Shown here piece after piece: positions 11,797 through 23,304 of a stretch of DNA of 43,829 nucleotides. The position numbers were made by a program, and so were the translations under genes. The notes under the pieces were generated by a model, which saw nothing but the letters and a program-made list of their open reading frames with translations, did no database searches and was not told where the DNA came from. This DNA is from Alphaproteobacteria bacterium. Lineage in GTDB: Bacteria > Pseudomonadota > Alphaproteobacteria > Micropepsales > Micropepsaceae. The stretch is taken from NCBI GenBank assembly GCA_019241645.1, contig JAFAWQ010000013.1, positions 1 to 43,829 on the forward strand, given 5' to 3'. How positions within the stretch are numbered: the first letter of the stretch is position 1; the number at the start of each line of letters is the position of its first letter.

Positions 11797-13926
11797 CTAT
11801 TCCGCCGCCATCTTGATCGCGCCGGTGACGTAAACCTTGCTGCACTCGGCCATGGTTTCACTCGCCCGCGCGATCGGATTGGTGAGATAAAAATCGGCGA
11901 TAGGTGAGGCAAGCGGCGTGCGCTCATCGAGCTCACCGGCCGCCCCGATATTGTTCCAGATCGCGGGGTCGGTACCGGCCGATCCCGGCAGCGCGTCGTC
12001 GTTTGCCATGTGCGGCACGTCCGCAACCAGTGCGCGGCGCAACTCTTCGCGGCTCTCATATGGCAACCGGCGCCCAATGACATCGGAGAACGCGCGCAGG
12101 ATCGCCCAATCCTCCTTCGCCTGTCCCGGCGGAAAAATGGCGCGCTCGGCTCGCTGGACGCGGCCCTCAAAATTCACATAGATGCCGTCCTGTTCGGTGT
12201 AAGCGGCGCCGGGAAGGATGACGTCTGCGCGATGCGCCCCGGCATCGCCGTGGGTTCCCTGATATACGACGAAGGCATTGCCGAGCCTGCCGGTGTCGAC
12301 GTCGTCCGCGCCGAGCAACCAGACGAAATCGATCTCGCCTTTGCCGGCGCCGTCGAGAATGCCTGCCATGTCGCGGCCGCCTTCGCCGGGAACGAAGCCG
12401 AGATCGAGTGCCGCCACGCGGCTCGCAGCCGTATGCAACGCGTTGAAGCCGTTCCAGCCGCCTTCGGCAGGCTTGCCCGCGGGCCCGATCATACCGGTGT
12501 CCGCGGCAATTTTCGCTGCCAGATTCAGGATGGCCGCACCATCGGCCCTTGCGACGACGCCCGGCCCCACAACCAGCATCGGCCGCCTGGCATCGCGCAG
12601 AACTCTCGCGAAAGAATGGCTGCCATCGGTAATCCCACGCAGCACACTGGTGCTGCCGCCCAACTGCTCGACCGGATAGGTGAGATTGTAAGGTACGCCC
12701 ACATTGGCTATTTTGATCGCGCTGTTGAGCCAGGTCTTGTGGATGCGCGCGTTCAACACCGGCGCTTCCCAGCGCGGATTGCAGCCTATCAGCAGCAGCG
12801 CGTCGGCGAACTCCACGCCGGCAATGGTGGTGTTGAACAGATAAGACGGGCGCGGCCCGCCAATCTTCGCGCCATCCTGCCGGCATTCGAGATTCACGAC
12901 ACCCAACGCGCGCATCAAATCCTTCAGCGCCTTGATTTCTTCCGCCGCCGCAAGATCGCCGACGACCGCCGCCATGCGTTCGGGCCGTGTGGCGCGCGCT
13001 GCAGCCCGGATCAACTCGAACGCCTCGCTCCAACTCGCGGGAACTAGCTTGCCGTTCTTGCGGACATAAGGCCTATCCAGACGCTGATTTTTCAGGCCAT
13101 CGCATGCATAACGCGACTTGTCGGAAATCCACTCCTCGTTCACGTCCTCGTTCACGCGCGGCAGGATGCGCAACACCTGTCCGCCGCGGCTATCCACGCG
13201 GATGTTCGCCCCCTGCGCGTCGTGCACATCGATCGAGTTGGTTTTTCGCAGCTCCCACGGCCGGTAAATGAACGCCCAAGGCTTGTGGGTCAGCGCGCCG
13301 ACGGGACAGAGATCCACCGCGTTGCCGGAAAGCTCGGAGTCGAAGGCTTTGTCGAGATAGGTCATGATCTCGAGATCTTCACCGCGCCCCGTGCCGCCCA
13401 GATCCGGCACGCCAGCGACTTCGGTGGCGAAGCGCACGCAGCGCGTGCACTGGATGCAGCGGGTCATGATCGTCTTGATCAGCGGGCCCATGTACTTGTC
13501 TTCCACCGCCCGCTTGTTTTCGTTGAAACGGTGGAAGTTCGAACGGCCATAGTAGAGCGCCTGGTCTTGGAGATCGCATTCGCCGCCCTGATCGCAGATC
13601 GGGCAATCGAGCGGGTGATTGATGAGCAGGAATTCCATCACGCCTTCCCGCGCCTTCTGCGCATAAGGCGAACGCGTGTTGATCTTGGCCGGCGTGCCAT
13701 CCTTGTTGGGGAAGATGTCCTTCACCTGCAACGCGCAACTGGCCTGCGGCTTCGGCGCGCCCACCCATTCCACCAGGCACATGCGGCAATTACCGGCCAC
13801 GGAGAGGCGCTCGTGATAGCAGAAGCGGGGGATTTCCGCGCCAGCCTGCTCGCATGCCTGCAGCAGCGTGATCGACTCCTCCGCCTCCACTTCCTTACCG
13901 TCGATGATGAGCTTGCGCGTGGGCAT
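11797..13926 (-). CDS. nuoG: NADH-quinone oxidoreductase subunit G
   Basis: NuoG (709 residues) is the large iron-sulfur subunit of the peripheral arm. The N-terminal ferredoxin domain binds a 2Fe-2S cluster ([18 protein letters not shown] region). A histidine-ligated 4Fe-4S site follows ([17 protein letters not shown]), then [10 protein letters not shown] for a further 4Fe-4S cluster. The remainder is a molybdopterin-oxidoreductase-like fold without cofactor, shorter than in E. coli and of the usual alphaproteobacterial or mitochondrial type. The start ATG 13924-13926 shares a base with the stop of the upstream unknown gene (TGATG). Upstream in-frame sequence is not family-like. Confidence 0.95.
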   Translation of the reverse strand: MPTRKLIIDGKEVEAEESITLLQACEQAGAEIPRFCYHERLSVAGNCRMCLVEWVGAPKPQASCALQVKDIFPNKDGTPAKINTRSPYAQKAREGVMEFLLINHPLDCPICDQGGECDLQDQALYYGRSNFHRFNENKRAVEDKYMGPLIKTIMTRCIQCTRCVRFATEVAGVPDLGGTGRGEDLEIMTYLDKAFDSELSGNAVDLCPVGALTHKPWAFIYRPWELRKTNSIDVHDAQGANIRVDSRGGQVLRILPRVNEDVNEEWISDKSRYACDGLKNQRLDRPYVRKNGKLVPASWSEAFELIRAAARATRPERMAAVVGDLAAAEEIKALKDLMRALGVVNLECRQDGAKIGGPRPSYLFNTTIAGVEFADALLLIGCNPRWEAPVLNARIHKTWLNSAIKIANVGVPYNLTYPVEQLGGSTSVLRGITDGSHSFARVLRDARRPMLVVGPGVVARADGAAILNLAAKIAADTGMIGPAGKPAEGGWNGFNALHTAASRVAALDLGFVPGEGGRDMAGILDGAGKGEIDFVWLLGADDVDTGRLGNAFVVYQGTHGDAGAHRADVILPGAAYTEQDGIYVNFEGRVQRAERAIFPPGQAKEDWAILRAFSDVIGRRLPYESREELRRALVADVPHMANDDALPGSAGTDPAIWNNIGAAGELDERTPLASPIADFYLTNPIARASETMAECSKVYVTGAIKMAAE

Positions 13927-14366
13927 CAGGCCTCCTCCGCCTGCTGTTCGATCAGCATGCGCAAGCGCAGGGAGTAGTGCGAGAGGTACTCGTGCTTCTG
14001 GTAGTAATCGGACGCGAAATACTTCTTGTGATTTGCGAGTTGCGTGCGTGCCACCGCGTACCATTGCGGAATGGGCGCCAGCGCCAGGCATTCATCCAGG
14101 GTGTAGACCAGCCGCGCCACGTACCATTCGTAGCGCTCGAATTCCTCGGCGCTGCCGTCGAAGGTTTTCGCCTTCAGATCGAGTTTCGCCAAATCGGGGC
14201 TGGAGAAGCGCGGATTGGCCAGCGCCACATCGCAATGGGAAAGGTACAGCTTCTTTGCCTTTTCTCCGCGCCAGGCCAGCATCGTCAATACAGCGCCGCC
14301 GATGCCGATGAAGGCCGCAATCATCAGCGGCAGCGGCGGTTGCACGCGGGTCGTTTTTTCCGCCAT
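13926..14366 (-). CDS. Unrecognised single-TM protein encoded between nuoF and nuoG
   Basis: This 146-residue protein starts at ATG 14364-14366, five bases after the nuoF stop, and its stop overlaps the nuoG start, so it is a true operon member. Residues 12-32 (LPLMIAAFIGIGGAVLTML) form one membrane helix, followed by a basic stretch RGEKAKK. The remaining 105 residues are hydrophilic and probably helical, rich in Tyr and His (YEWYVARLVYTLDECL, HKKYFASDYYQKHEYL, SHYSLRLRML). No cysteine motif or nucleotide site is visible. It is not one of the 14 core subunits. Accessory reading frames between nuo genes are known in other alphaproteobacteria such as Rhodobacter and Paracoccus. A role as an assembly or supernumerary complex I factor is inference from position only. 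Confidence 0.85.
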   Translation of the reverse strand: MAEKTTRVQPPLPLMIAAFIGIGGAVLTMLAWRGEKAKKLYLSHCDVALANPRFSSPDLAKLDLKAKTFDGSAEEFERYEWYVARLVYTLDECLALAPIPQWYAVARTQLANHKKYFASDYYQKHEYLSHYSLRLRMLIEQQAEEA

Positions 14367-14371
14367 CGCCC

Positions 14372-15673
14372 TCACTCCGCGGCCAGCGGCTGCATCGGCG
14401 CACAATGCCGCCCGCCCTGCTCGCGAATGCGCTTCTCGATTTCGGGCCGGAAATGACGCAGGAACCCCTGCACCGGCCATGACGCGCCTTCGCCGAAAGC
14501 GCAAATGGTGTGGCCCTCGATCTGCTTCGTAACCTCCTGCAACACGTCGATGTCTTCGATCGTGGCGTCGCCTTTTCCCATGCGAGTGAGCACACGCCAC
14601 ATCCAGCCGCAGCCTTCGCGGCATGGCGTGCACTGGCCGCATGACTCATGCTTGTAGAAGTAGGCGAGCCGCGCAAATGCCTTGATGATATCGGTGGACT
14701 TGTCCATCACGATCACGGCGGCGGTGCCGAGGCCGGACTTCGCTTTCACCAGCGAATCGAAGTCCATCAGGATGTCGTCGGAAATTTCCTTCGATAGCAC
14801 CGGCATGGATGAACCCCCGGGGATCACGCCCAAAAGATTGTCCCAGCCGCCGCGCACCCCGCCCGCATGCGTCTCGATCAGCTCGCGCAGTGGAATGCTC
14901 ATCGCCTCTTCGACATTGCAGGGCCTATTCACATGGCCGGAGATGCAGAAGAGCTTCGTGCCGGTGTTGTTGGGCTTGCCCATGCCGGCGAACCAGTCCG
15001 CGCCGCGGCGCATGATGTCGGGCACCATGGCGATGGTTTCAACATTGTTGACGGTTGTCGGACAGCCGTAAACGCCGGCATTGGCCGGGAACGGCGGCTT
15101 GAGCCGTGGCTGCCCCTTCTTGCCTTCGAGGCTTTCGAGCAGCGCGGTTTCCTCGCCGCAGATGTAGGCGCCGGCGCCGTGATGCACATAGAGATCGAAC
15201 GGCCAGCCGTGGATGTTGTCTTTGCCGATCAGGCGCGCTTCATAGGCCTCGTCGACGGCACGCTGCAGCGCCTCGCGCTCGCGGATGAATTCTCCGCGAA
15301 TGTAGATGTAGCAGATGTGCGCGCGCATCGCGAACGAGGCAATCATGCAGCCTTCGATGAGCAGGTGCGGATCGTGACGCATGATGTCGCGATCCTTGCA
15401 GGTGCCGGGCTCGGATTCGTCGGCATTCACGACGAGATAGTGCGGCCGCTCCTTCACTTCCTTCGGCATGAACGACCATTTGAGTCCGGTGGGGAAACCC
15501 GCGCCGCCCCGCCCGCGCAGACCGGACTTCTTCACCTCTGCAATGATGGCATCGATGCCGAGTTCAAGAATTTTCTTGGTCCCGTCCCACGCCCCGCGTT
15601 TACGCGCGCCATCCAGCCACGGGCTGTGGAAGCCGTAGAGGTTGGTGAAAATGCGGTCGCGATCAGCAAGCAT
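14372..15673 (-). CDS. nuoF: NADH-quinone oxidoreductase subunit F
   Basis: NuoF (433 residues) binds NADH and FMN and is the electron entry point of complex I. The nucleotide and flavin site is [20 protein letters not shown] near residue 60. The FMN region [14 protein letters not shown] follows, then [19 protein letters not shown]. The 4Fe-4S cluster N3 ligands lie in [12 protein letters not shown] near residue 350, with a distant cysteine in HTICAFGEG. The start is ATG 15671-15673, sharing a base with the nuoE stop. A TTG one codon upstream is less likely. Five bases separate its stop from the unknown gene ahead of nuoG. Confidence 0.96.
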   Translation of the reverse strand: MLADRDRIFTNLYGFHSPWLDGARKRGAWDGTKKILELGIDAIIAEVKKSGLRGRGGAGFPTGLKWSFMPKEVKERPHYLVVNADESEPGTCKDRDIMRHDPHLLIEGCMIASFAMRAHICYIYIRGEFIREREALQRAVDEAYEARLIGKDNIHGWPFDLYVHHGAGAYICGEETALLESLEGKKGQPRLKPPFPANAGVYGCPTTVNNVETIAMVPDIMRRGADWFAGMGKPNNTGTKLFCISGHVNRPCNVEEAMSIPLRELIETHAGGVRGGWDNLLGVIPGGSSMPVLSKEISDDILMDFDSLVKAKSGLGTAAVIVMDKSTDIIKAFARLAYFYKHESCGQCTPCREGCGWMWRVLTRMGKGDATIEDIDVLQEVTKQIEGHTICAFGEGASWPVQGFLRHFRPEIEKRIREQGGRHCAPMQPLAAE

Positions 15674-16416
15674 CAAGTCGCCGCTCCCGGTGGTTTCTGA
15701 ACCGGCGCTTCGCGATCGGATGCGCCTTGCGTGGGCTTCTTGGCTTCGGCATCTGTTGTATCGACGCCGGATCGTCGCATTACTTCGCGGGCGTACCCGC
15801 CATCGTACAGTTTAGGGTCGTTCAAGGTCAGCGCGCCACCTTCCGGTTCGGAAGAATGGCGGTGGTGCTGCTGCGGGCCGGCCTTCGGCGTCTCTCCACG
15901 GCGCAGCGCCTCAAAAATCCGCTCGGCGGTGGGACTATCCAAATCCTCATAAAAGTCCTTGCCGATCTGCATCACCGGCGCATTCACGCAGGCACCGAGG
16001 CACTCCACCTCCATCCACGAGAACTTGCTATCTGCGGAGATAGTGTGCGGCGCCGGTGCGATGTGCTTCTTGCAAGCAGCCACAACATCGTCCGAACCGC
16101 GCAGCCAGCACGGGGTCGTGGTGCACACCTGCACGAGATACTGGCCGACCGGCGCAAGATTGAACATGGTGTAGAAGGTGGCGACCTCGAGCACGCGCAT
16201 CACCGCCATGTCAAGGATGCGCGCCACCTCTTCGATCAAGGCCTTCGTGACCCAGCCTTCCTGGTCCTGCCCGATCCACAGTGCCGCAATCACAGCGCTA
16301 CGCTGCCGGCCTTCCGGATACTTCGTAATCCACTGGTCCACGAGCCTTTGGTTCTCCTCCGAGAACGCGAACGTCGCGGGCTGTTGTTCGACAGGGGCCA
16401 GGCGGCGAAAACTCAC
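15673..16416 (-). CDS. nuoE: NADH-quinone oxidoreductase subunit E
   Basis: NuoE (247 residues) is the thioredoxin-like 2Fe-2S subunit that pairs with NuoF. The four cysteine ligands are visible in [10 protein letters not shown] and, about 40 residues later, [12 protein letters not shown]-terminal residues [19 protein letters not shown] are typical. After the cluster domain a hydrophilic tail of about 75 residues rich in Pro, Lys and Glu continues to the stop. Such tails are common in alphaproteobacterial NuoE. The start is taken as GTG 16414-16416, overlapping the nuoD stop as GTGA, giving [11 protein letters not shown]. No closer ATG fits the conserved domain. Confidence 0.94.
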   Translation of the reverse strand: MSFRRLAPVEQQPATFAFSEENQRLVDQWITKYPEGRQRSAVIAALWIGQDQEGWVTKALIEEVARILDMAVMRVLEVATFYTMFNLAPVGQYLVQVCTTTPCWLRGSDDVVAACKKHIAPAPHTISADSKFSWMEVECLGACVNAPVMQIGKDFYEDLDSPTAERIFEALRRGETPKAGPQQHHRHSSEPEGGALTLNDPKLYDGGYAREVMRRSGVDTTDAEAKKPTQGASDREAPVQKPPGAAT

Positions 16417-17609
16417 CGGTCGATCTCCCCGAAGACAATATCGAGAGAGCCGAGCACAGCGGAAACATCGGCCAGCATGTGGCCCTTGCACATGTAATCC
16501 ATCGCCTGCAGATGCGCGAAGGACGGCGCGCGGATTTTGCATCGGTAAGGCTTGTTGCCACCTTCCGACACCAGATAGACGCCGAACTCGCCCTTTGGCG
16601 CTTCCACAGCGGCATATACTTCGCCCTCCGGCACGCGATAGCCTTCGGTGAACAGCTTGAAGTGATGGATCAGCGCTTCCATGGAGCGCTTCATCTCTCC
16701 GCGGCTGGGTGGCGTGATCTTCTTGTCGTCCGCCAGCACCGGCCCCGCAGGCATTCGCTCGATCGCTTGGCGCATGATTTTGGTTGATTGCCGCATCTCT
16801 TCCACGCGAATGAGATAACGGTCGTAATTATCTCCGTTCCTGGCCGTCGGAATCTGGAACTCGAAATCGCTGTAGCATTCGTAAGGCTGCGCGCGGCGCA
16901 AGTCCCACGCCACGCCGGTCGAGCGCAGCATAGGGCCGCTCATGCCCCAGGCTTCCGCATCGGCGCGCGTGATTTTTCCGATATCGACATTTCGCTGCTT
17001 GAAAATCCGATTTTCGGTCAGCAGCGTTTCGAGATCGTCGAGTACCTTTGGAAAGCCGTCCGTCCAAGAGTAGATGTCCGCAATAAGCTCTGCCGGCAGG
17101 TCTTGATGCACCCCCCCAGTACGGAAATAATTGGCGTGCAGGCGCGACCCAGACGCACGTTCGTAGAAAATCATCAGCTTCTCGCGCTCCTCAAATCCCC
17201 ACAGCGGAGGCGTGAGCGCGCCGACATCCAGCGCCTGCGTGGTCACCTGCAGCAGGTGGTTGAGAATGCGGCCGATCTCCGAATAGAGCACGCGGATGTA
17301 TTGCCCGCGCTTTGGTACTTCCAGCCCAAGCAGCTTTTCCGCGGCGAGCGAAAATGCATGTTCCTGATTCATCGGCGCGACATAGTCGAGGCGGTCGAAA
17401 TAAGGCAGCGCCTGCATGTAGGTCTTGTGCTCGATCAACTTTTCGGTGCCGCGGTGCAGCAGGCCGATGTGCGGATCTACGCGGGTGACAATTTCGCCAT
17501 CCAGATCGAGCACCATGCGGAGCACGCCATGCGCGGCCGGATGCTGCGGACCGAAATTGATGGTGATGGTGTTGTCAGAGGCTGGCGCGGCCGCCTGTGC
17601 GTCGCTCAT
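16413..17609 (-). CDS. nuoD: NADH-quinone oxidoreductase subunit D
   Basis: NuoD (398 residues) is the 49-kDa subunit that forms the quinone reduction site together with NuoB. The quinone loop [16 protein letters not shown] is near residue 20, followed by [16 protein letters not shown] and [11 protein letters not shown]. The C-terminal VFGEIDR is characteristic. The [NiFe]-hydrogenase cysteine ligands are absent, as expected. The start is ATG 17607-17609, with AGGAGG ten bases upstream and a one-base overlap with the nuoC stop. NuoC and NuoD are separate proteins here, unlike the fused E. coli form. Confidence 0.96.
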   Translation of the reverse strand: MSDAQAAAPASDNTITINFGPQHPAAHGVLRMVLDLDGEIVTRVDPHIGLLHRGTEKLIEHKTYMQALPYFDRLDYVAPMNQEHAFSLAAEKLLGLEVPKRGQYIRVLYSEIGRILNHLLQVTTQALDVGALTPPLWGFEEREKLMIFYERASGSRLHANYFRTGGVHQDLPAELIADIYSWTDGFPKVLDDLETLLTENRIFKQRNVDIGKITRADAEAWGMSGPMLRSTGVAWDLRRAQPYECYSDFEFQIPTARNGDNYDRYLIRVEEMRQSTKIMRQAIERMPAGPVLADDKKITPPSRGEMKRSMEALIHHFKLFTEGYRVPEGEVYAAVEAPKGEFGVYLVSEGGNKPYRCKIRAPSFAHLQAMDYMCKGHMLADVSAVLGSLDIVFGEIDR

Positions 17610-18223
17610 CAACCCCTCCTATCCGTGCCGGCGGGCGGCTCGCCCGGAGCGCCGTGTCGTACACCTTCCCAGGGGCTGGAAAACTCAAAGTCCCGGAATT
17701 CCTGCACCAGTTGCACGGGCTGATACACAACGCGCTTCAGCTCATCGTCATAGCGAAGTTCGACAAAGCCGGTCAGCGGAAAATCCTTGCGCAGCGGATA
17801 ACCCTCGAAGCCATAATCGGTGAGGATACGCCGCAGATCCGGATGCTCTGAAAAAACGATGCCGTACATGTCGAAAGCTTCGCGCTCGAACCAGTTGGCG
17901 CCTGGGTGCAGATGTGCAAGCGACGGCACAGGCGTCTGTGCGTCTGTCGACAGCTTCAGCCGAATGCGCTGGTTCCTTGACAGCGAAAGAAAATGATAGA
18001 CCACGTCAAAGCGCTTCTCGCGCTTGGGCCAGTCAACACCGCAAATATCGAGCAGCAGCCTGAACTCGCATTGCGGATCGTCGCGGAGAAATTTTACAAC
18101 CTGCGGCAATGTCTTGCCTGCCACGGTCAGCGTGAGTTCTCCGCGATCGAGCCTTTGCTCCAGTACGGCGTCGGAGAGGTCTCGCGCGATGTGGTCGCCC
18201 AGCGCGGTGAGATCGAGACTCAT
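17609..18223 (-). CDS. nuoC: NADH-quinone oxidoreductase subunit C
   Basis: NuoC (204 residues) is the 30-kDa subunit in the connecting module of complex I. The family signature [42 protein letters not shown] is fully present in the second half. [24 protein letters not shown] precedes it. The start ATG 18221-18223 gives [11 protein letters not shown] and follows nuoB by eight bases. Its stop overlaps nuoD. Length matches standalone alphaproteobacterial NuoC. Confidence 0.95.
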   Translation of the reverse strand: MSLDLTALGDHIARDLSDAVLEQRLDRGELTLTVAGKTLPQVVKFLRDDPQCEFRLLLDICGVDWPKREKRFDVVYHFLSLSRNQRIRLKLSTDAQTPVPSLAHLHPGANWFEREAFDMYGIVFSEHPDLRRILTDYGFEGYPLRKDFPLTGFVELRYDDELKRVVYQPVQLVQEFRDFEFSSPWEGVRHGAPGEPPAGTDRRG

Positions 18224-18231
18224 GCGAAGCC

Positions 18232-18792
18232 TCAGCGCTCGATCGTGCCGGTGCGGCGGATTTTCCGCTGCAGCAGCATAATACCGTACAACAGCGCTTC
18301 CGCTGTCGGCGGGCAGCCGGGCACGTAAATGTCAACTGGGACGATGCGATCACAGCCGCGCACGACCGAATAGGAATAGTGATAGTAGCCGCCGCCATTG
18401 GCGCAGGAGCCCATCGAGATCACGTATCTGGGCTCAGGCATCTGATCGTAAACCTTACGCAGAGCCGGAGCCATCTTATTGCAGAGAGTTCCTGCAACAA
18501 TCATTACGTCGGACTGCCGGGGGCTGCCGCGCGGTGCGACGCCGAACCGCTCGAGATCGTAGCGCGGCATGGAGGCCTGCATCATCTCCACAGCGCAACA
18601 CGCCAGCCCAAATGTCATCCACATCAGCGAGCCAGTGCGCGCCCAATTGATCAGCGCATCGGCGCTTGCGACGAGAAACCCCTTGTCCCGCATTGCCGCC
18701 TGCACTTCGAGGAAATAGGGATCGTGGTCCGGGAAGGGCGCGCAACCTTCCACGCCAGCGCGCCCTGCCATGCCCGCCGGGATCACTCCCAT
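18232..18792 (-). CDS. nuoB: NADH-quinone oxidoreductase subunit B
   Basis: NuoB (186 residues) holds cluster N2, the last iron-sulfur centre before quinone. The ligands are in the tandem cysteines [11 protein letters not shown], in [10 protein letters not shown] and in [15 protein letters not shown]. The start is uncertain. ATG 18790-18792 (MGVIPAG) has GGGAG upstream and overlaps nuoA by ten bases. GTG 18784-18786 would form a GTGA overlap like several neighbours. An ATG at 18769-18771 is also possible. The first is used here. The conserved domain is unaffected by this choice. Confidence 0.95.
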   Translation of the reverse strand: MGVIPAGMAGRAGVEGCAPFPDHDPYFLEVQAAMRDKGFLVASADALINWARTGSLMWMTFGLACCAVEMMQASMPRYDLERFGVAPRGSPRQSDVMIVAGTLCNKMAPALRKVYDQMPEPRYVISMGSCANGGGYYHYSYSVVRGCDRIVPVDIYVPGCPPTAEALLYGIMLLQRKIRRTGTIER

Positions 18793-19148
18793 TCGAGCGC
18801 TCCCTTCTTCCATTCGTAGATGAAACCAACGGTTAGCACGCCAAGAAACACCATCATCGACCAGAACGCGAAGGCACCCGTCTTCCCAAGTGTGATCGCC
18901 CACGGAAACAGAAAGGCCACCTCGAGATCGAAGATAATAAACAACAAGGTGACCAAATAAAATCGCACATCGAATTTCATGCGGGAATCGCCGAAGGCAT
19001 TAAACCCACACTCATATGCCGAAAGCTTTTCGGGATCCGGTTTCGAAGGGGCCAAAATTAAAGGCACAAGCAGAAAGGCGACGCACATGGCGCCGGCGAC
19101 GCCGATGAAAAGCACGATCGGCAGATATTCAATTAGAAGCTGATTCAT
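18783..19148 (-). CDS. nuoA: NADH-quinone oxidoreductase subunit A
   Basis: NuoA (121 residues) is the first gene of the nuo operon and encodes a three-helix subunit whose first loop takes part in the quinone chamber. The loop motif [20 protein letters not shown] is the ND3 signature, including its conserved cysteine. [18 protein letters not shown] follows with the conserved acidic residues. The ATG at 19146-19148 starts [10 protein letters not shown]. The 146 bases between it and tRNA-Asp must contain the operon promoter unless it is co-transcribed with the tRNA. No convincing -35/-10 pair stood out. Confidence 0.96.
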   Translation of the reverse strand: MNQLLIEYLPIVLFIGVAGAMCVAFLLVPLILAPSKPDPEKLSAYECGFNAFGDSRMKFDVRFYLVTLLFIIFDLEVAFLFPWAITLGKTGAFAFWSMMVFLGVLTVGFIYEWKKGALEWE

Positions 19149-19294
19149 CCGAGCGCCTGACGAGCCGTGAACTTGTGCAAGCTGAAACTCGCGGCTGCCA
19201 CAGCATGTGGGAGCCCGCAAGCCTATGCGCGCGCGGTGTACGCCATGATTTGCAGGCAGAACAAGAAGATTCTGCGCTGTTCGAACCGGCAAAA

Positions 19295-19371
19295 TGGCGG
19301 GAGCGACGGGGCTCGAACCCGCGACCTTCGGCGTGACAGGCCGACGCTCTAACCAACTGAGCTACGCCCCC
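19295..19371 (-). tRNA. tRNA-Asp (anticodon GTC)
   Basis: The 77-base gene reads GGGGGCG in the 5' acceptor strand, pairing with CGCTCCC at the 3' side, then G and an encoded CCA. The anticodon loop CTGTCAC carries GTC. The T-arm is GCGGG TTCGAGC CCCGT. A good sigma-70 promoter lies just upstream (19407-19435). The location between the hupB/tRNA-Val block and nuoA is common in alphaproteobacteria. Confidence 0.97.
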
Positions 19372-19406
19372 GCGTCGCAGCGGTTTTGCCGCAGCGGAAG
19401 GCGCTC

Positions 19407-19435
19407 CGTGTAGGGCCGCCACCCCGCGAGGTCAA
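19407..19435 (-). promoter_or_regulatory. Sigma-70 promoter for tRNA-Asp
   Basis: On the minus strand TTGACC (19430-19435) is followed by exactly 17 bases and TACACG (19407-19412). The -35 has five of six consensus bases. The -10 is weaker but has the key T and A. The -10 ends 35 bases before the first tRNA base, a plausible distance for a tRNA leader. Consensus matching only; no start site is known. Confidence 0.55.
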
Positions 19436-19446
19436 GGCGGCGGCAA

Positions 19447-19878
19447 TCAGGACCGATTTGGCGCGCTGCGCCGTGGCTGAAGTTCCTGCGGCGCAGCCTT
19501 TCCGTCTCCATCCGCGTCCATCTGGTCGAAAAGAGATCGGGCTGTCGCGGCAAAAGCATCAAAGTCGATGCAGCCCCGTCCCTTGAAGTCCACGAGCGGT
19601 GATGAGGTCGACTGATCCTGCTCCCATCGCTGTTGGTTCACAGCGCGTACTTCGTCTGCGTCGAGGCAACCGGTATGATTCACATCGGCCTTTTCAAAAT
19701 CGGCCCAAAGGCCCCGCTCCAGCTCAGCGCGGGTCACCGAGCCGTCCTTGTTGCTGTCATAAACTTCGACAATGCTCCGCGCAGGATGAAATTCCGGCTC
19801 CTCCCGGCGCGGAGAGGGATGGCCGGCGCACGCAGCAAGAGCAAGAGCAACCAGACAAACCGTTGCAGTTAGCCGCAT
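19447..19878 (-). CDS. EF-hand calcium-binding lipoprotein
   Basis: The 143-residue protein has a lipoprotein signal peptide: MRLTATVCLVALALAACAG with a LAAC lipobox and the acylated Cys at position 17. After a proline-rich linker it carries EF-hand loops: D41-SNKDGSVTRA-E52 (complete), D65-VNHTGCLDAD-E76 (degenerate at one position) and D121-ADGDGKAAPQ-E132 (complete). A further loop-like segment is DFKGRGCIDFDAF. It is probably an envelope-anchored calcium-binding protein; its partner is unknown. The start at 19876-19878 is preferred because GGAG lies about ten bases upstream. An ATG eight codons earlier is possible. It sits alone between two tRNA genes. Confidence 0.82.
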   Translation of the reverse strand: MRLTATVCLVALALAACAGHPSPRREEPEFHPARSIVEVYDSNKDGSVTRAELERGLWADFEKADVNHTGCLDADEVRAVNQQRWEQDQSTSSPLVDFKGRGCIDFDAFAATARSLFDQMDADGDGKAAPQELQPRRSAPNRS

Positions 19879-19986
19879 AGACAGAACACTCCGCAGCGCC
19901 ATGTCGCACCGGCCGATGGATCGCCACTCGAAGCTCTTATCCGCTGAACGCCGTCTGCCGGCCGCAGCCGCAAAGCAACGGACGGC

Positions 19987-20062
19987 TGGTGGGCGGTGAC
20001 GGGTTCGAACCGCCGACCCCATCGGTGTAAACGATGTGCTCTACCGGCTGAGCTAACCGCCC
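19987..20062 (-). tRNA. tRNA-Val (anticodon TAC)
   Basis: The 76-base gene has acceptor strand GGGCGGT pairing with ACCGCCC, discriminator A and an encoded CCA. The anticodon stem CATCG/CGATG encloses loop TTTACAC with anticodon TAC. The D-arm GCTCAGCCGGTAGAGC and T-loop TTCGAAC are standard. It lies 52 bases after the hupB stop, the usual place in alphaproteobacteria. Confidence 0.97.
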
Positions 20063-20114
20063 TGACAACACGACCAGATCTGGAGCGAACCCCCGATCTC
20101 GGCGCATCATCCGT

Positions 20115-20390
20115 TCAGCCGTTCACCGCATCCTTGAGCTGCTTGCCGGCGCGAAACCGGGGCTGCTTCGACGGCTTGATCGTGATTTCTTCGCCCGTCT
20201 GCGGATTACGGCCCTTACCGCCCGCGCGGGCCGCAACGGCGAATACCCCAAACCCCGTCAGCCGTACTTCGTCGCCGCCCTTGAGTGCCTCGGAAATCAC
20301 ATCAAATACCGCGTCCACCGCCTTGGTTGCCTCGTTCTTGCCGATCCCGGCGCGGTCTGAAACGTGCTGTGTGAGGTCGTTCTTGTTCAT
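20115..20390 (-). CDS. hupB: DNA-binding protein HU
   Basis: This 91-residue HU-family histone-like protein compacts and bends DNA in the nucleoid. N-terminal MNKNDLTQHVSDRAGIGK, LTGFGVFAV and the arm sequence GRNPQTGEEITIKPSKQPRFRAGKQLKDAVN, including the intercalating proline in RNPQTG, are typical. The start at 20388-20390 has GGAG ten bases upstream. Its own promoter is visible (20424-20452) and the lon terminator lies just before it, so it is transcribed separately from lon. Position after lon is conserved in the class. Confidence 0.96.
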   Translation of the reverse strand: MNKNDLTQHVSDRAGIGKNEATKAVDAVFDVISEALKGGDEVRLTGFGVFAVAARAGGKGRNPQTGEEITIKPSKQPRFRAGKQLKDAVNG

Positions 20391-20423
20391 GAGGGCTGAC
20401 TCCTTTGGGCAGGTCCGCGCGGG

Positions 20424-20452
20424 AATGTAGGGGCCAGTTTGCACGGCGTCAA
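20424..20452 (-). promoter_or_regulatory. Sigma-70 promoter for hupB
   Basis: On the minus strand TTGACG (20447-20452) and TACATT (20424-20429) are separated by 17 bases. Both boxes are close to consensus and the -10 is 33 bases before the hupB ATG. It lies downstream of the lon terminator, consistent with independent expression of hupB. Confidence 0.65.
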
Positions 20453-20521
20453 AGCAGAAATCCAAGGTTTCGGCGGGTTCGCGTATGGACCGCCAGCATG
20501 CCACCGGCAAGCCGTTGGACC

Positions 20522-20553
20522 AAAAGGAAAAGGGCCCGCCGGCGGGCGGGCCC
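20522..20553 (-). terminator. Rho-independent terminator of lon
   Basis: Reading the minus strand, GGGCCCGCC - CGCC - GGCGGGCCC forms a nine-pair stem (20532-20553), followed by TTTTCCTTTT. It begins 22 bases after the lon stop codon. The structure is strong and has a clear T tract. Confidence 0.88.
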
Positions 20554-20574
20554 GTAAGATGAGTAGTTTCGAGG

Positions 20575-22992
<2,418 letters not shown>

Positions 22993-23304
22993 TCTTTTCT
23001 CCTGCGGGATCAACCGCCGCCTTACTCACCGTTCCGAAATTGGCTTACGGAATATGCTTTGCGCCGTTCTGGCCGACTCCGGTGAAATAAAGTGGTCTCA
23101 TGGAACGGCAGTTTCAAGGCGTTAACCAGTTGTTCCTGTGGTTCGTTACCAACGGTGACAATTCCTCGACAGCAAATGGTCGCAGAACCTGAACAGCTGT
23201 TCAGAAAGTTGCTGGTAGCCACCTTCCCGACGTCGGCATTTGTGTCGCCGACCCAGCTGTGGCGAAGCGCTGAGCAGCCGAATACAAAAGTAAGGTAACC
23301 GGGA
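22993..23304. other. 312-base gap between clpX and lon with a perfect 16-base palindrome
   Basis: I see no convincing gene here. A 118-codon minus frame (23022-23378) crosses into the end of clpX and has no family features. The gap holds the perfect 16-base inverted repeat CTGAACAGCTGTTCAG at 23189-23204 and a possible heat-shock promoter for lon (23088-23118). No T-tract terminator follows clpX. The palindrome could be an operator, but no regulator is identified. Confidence 0.6.
23088..23118 (-). promoter_or_regulatory. Possible sigma-32 (RpoH) promoter of lon
   Basis: On the minus strand a perfect CTTGAAA (23112-23118) is followed after 16 bases by CCACTTTA (23088-23095), a partial match to the heat-shock -10 CCCCATNT. 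It lies about 100 bases before the lon start. Lon is heat-shock controlled in many proteobacteria, which supports the reading. The -10 match is weak. Confidence 0.3.

Noticed and set aside
19295..20062. Genomic island attachment sites at the tRNA genes
   Set aside because: No integrase, no direct repeat of a tRNA 3' end and no composition shift are visible nearby.
23132..23215. Possible LexA (SOS) box near GTTC repeats upstream of lon
   Set aside because: The GTTC repeats are spaced by two or five bases, not the seven of the alphaproteobacterial consensus.
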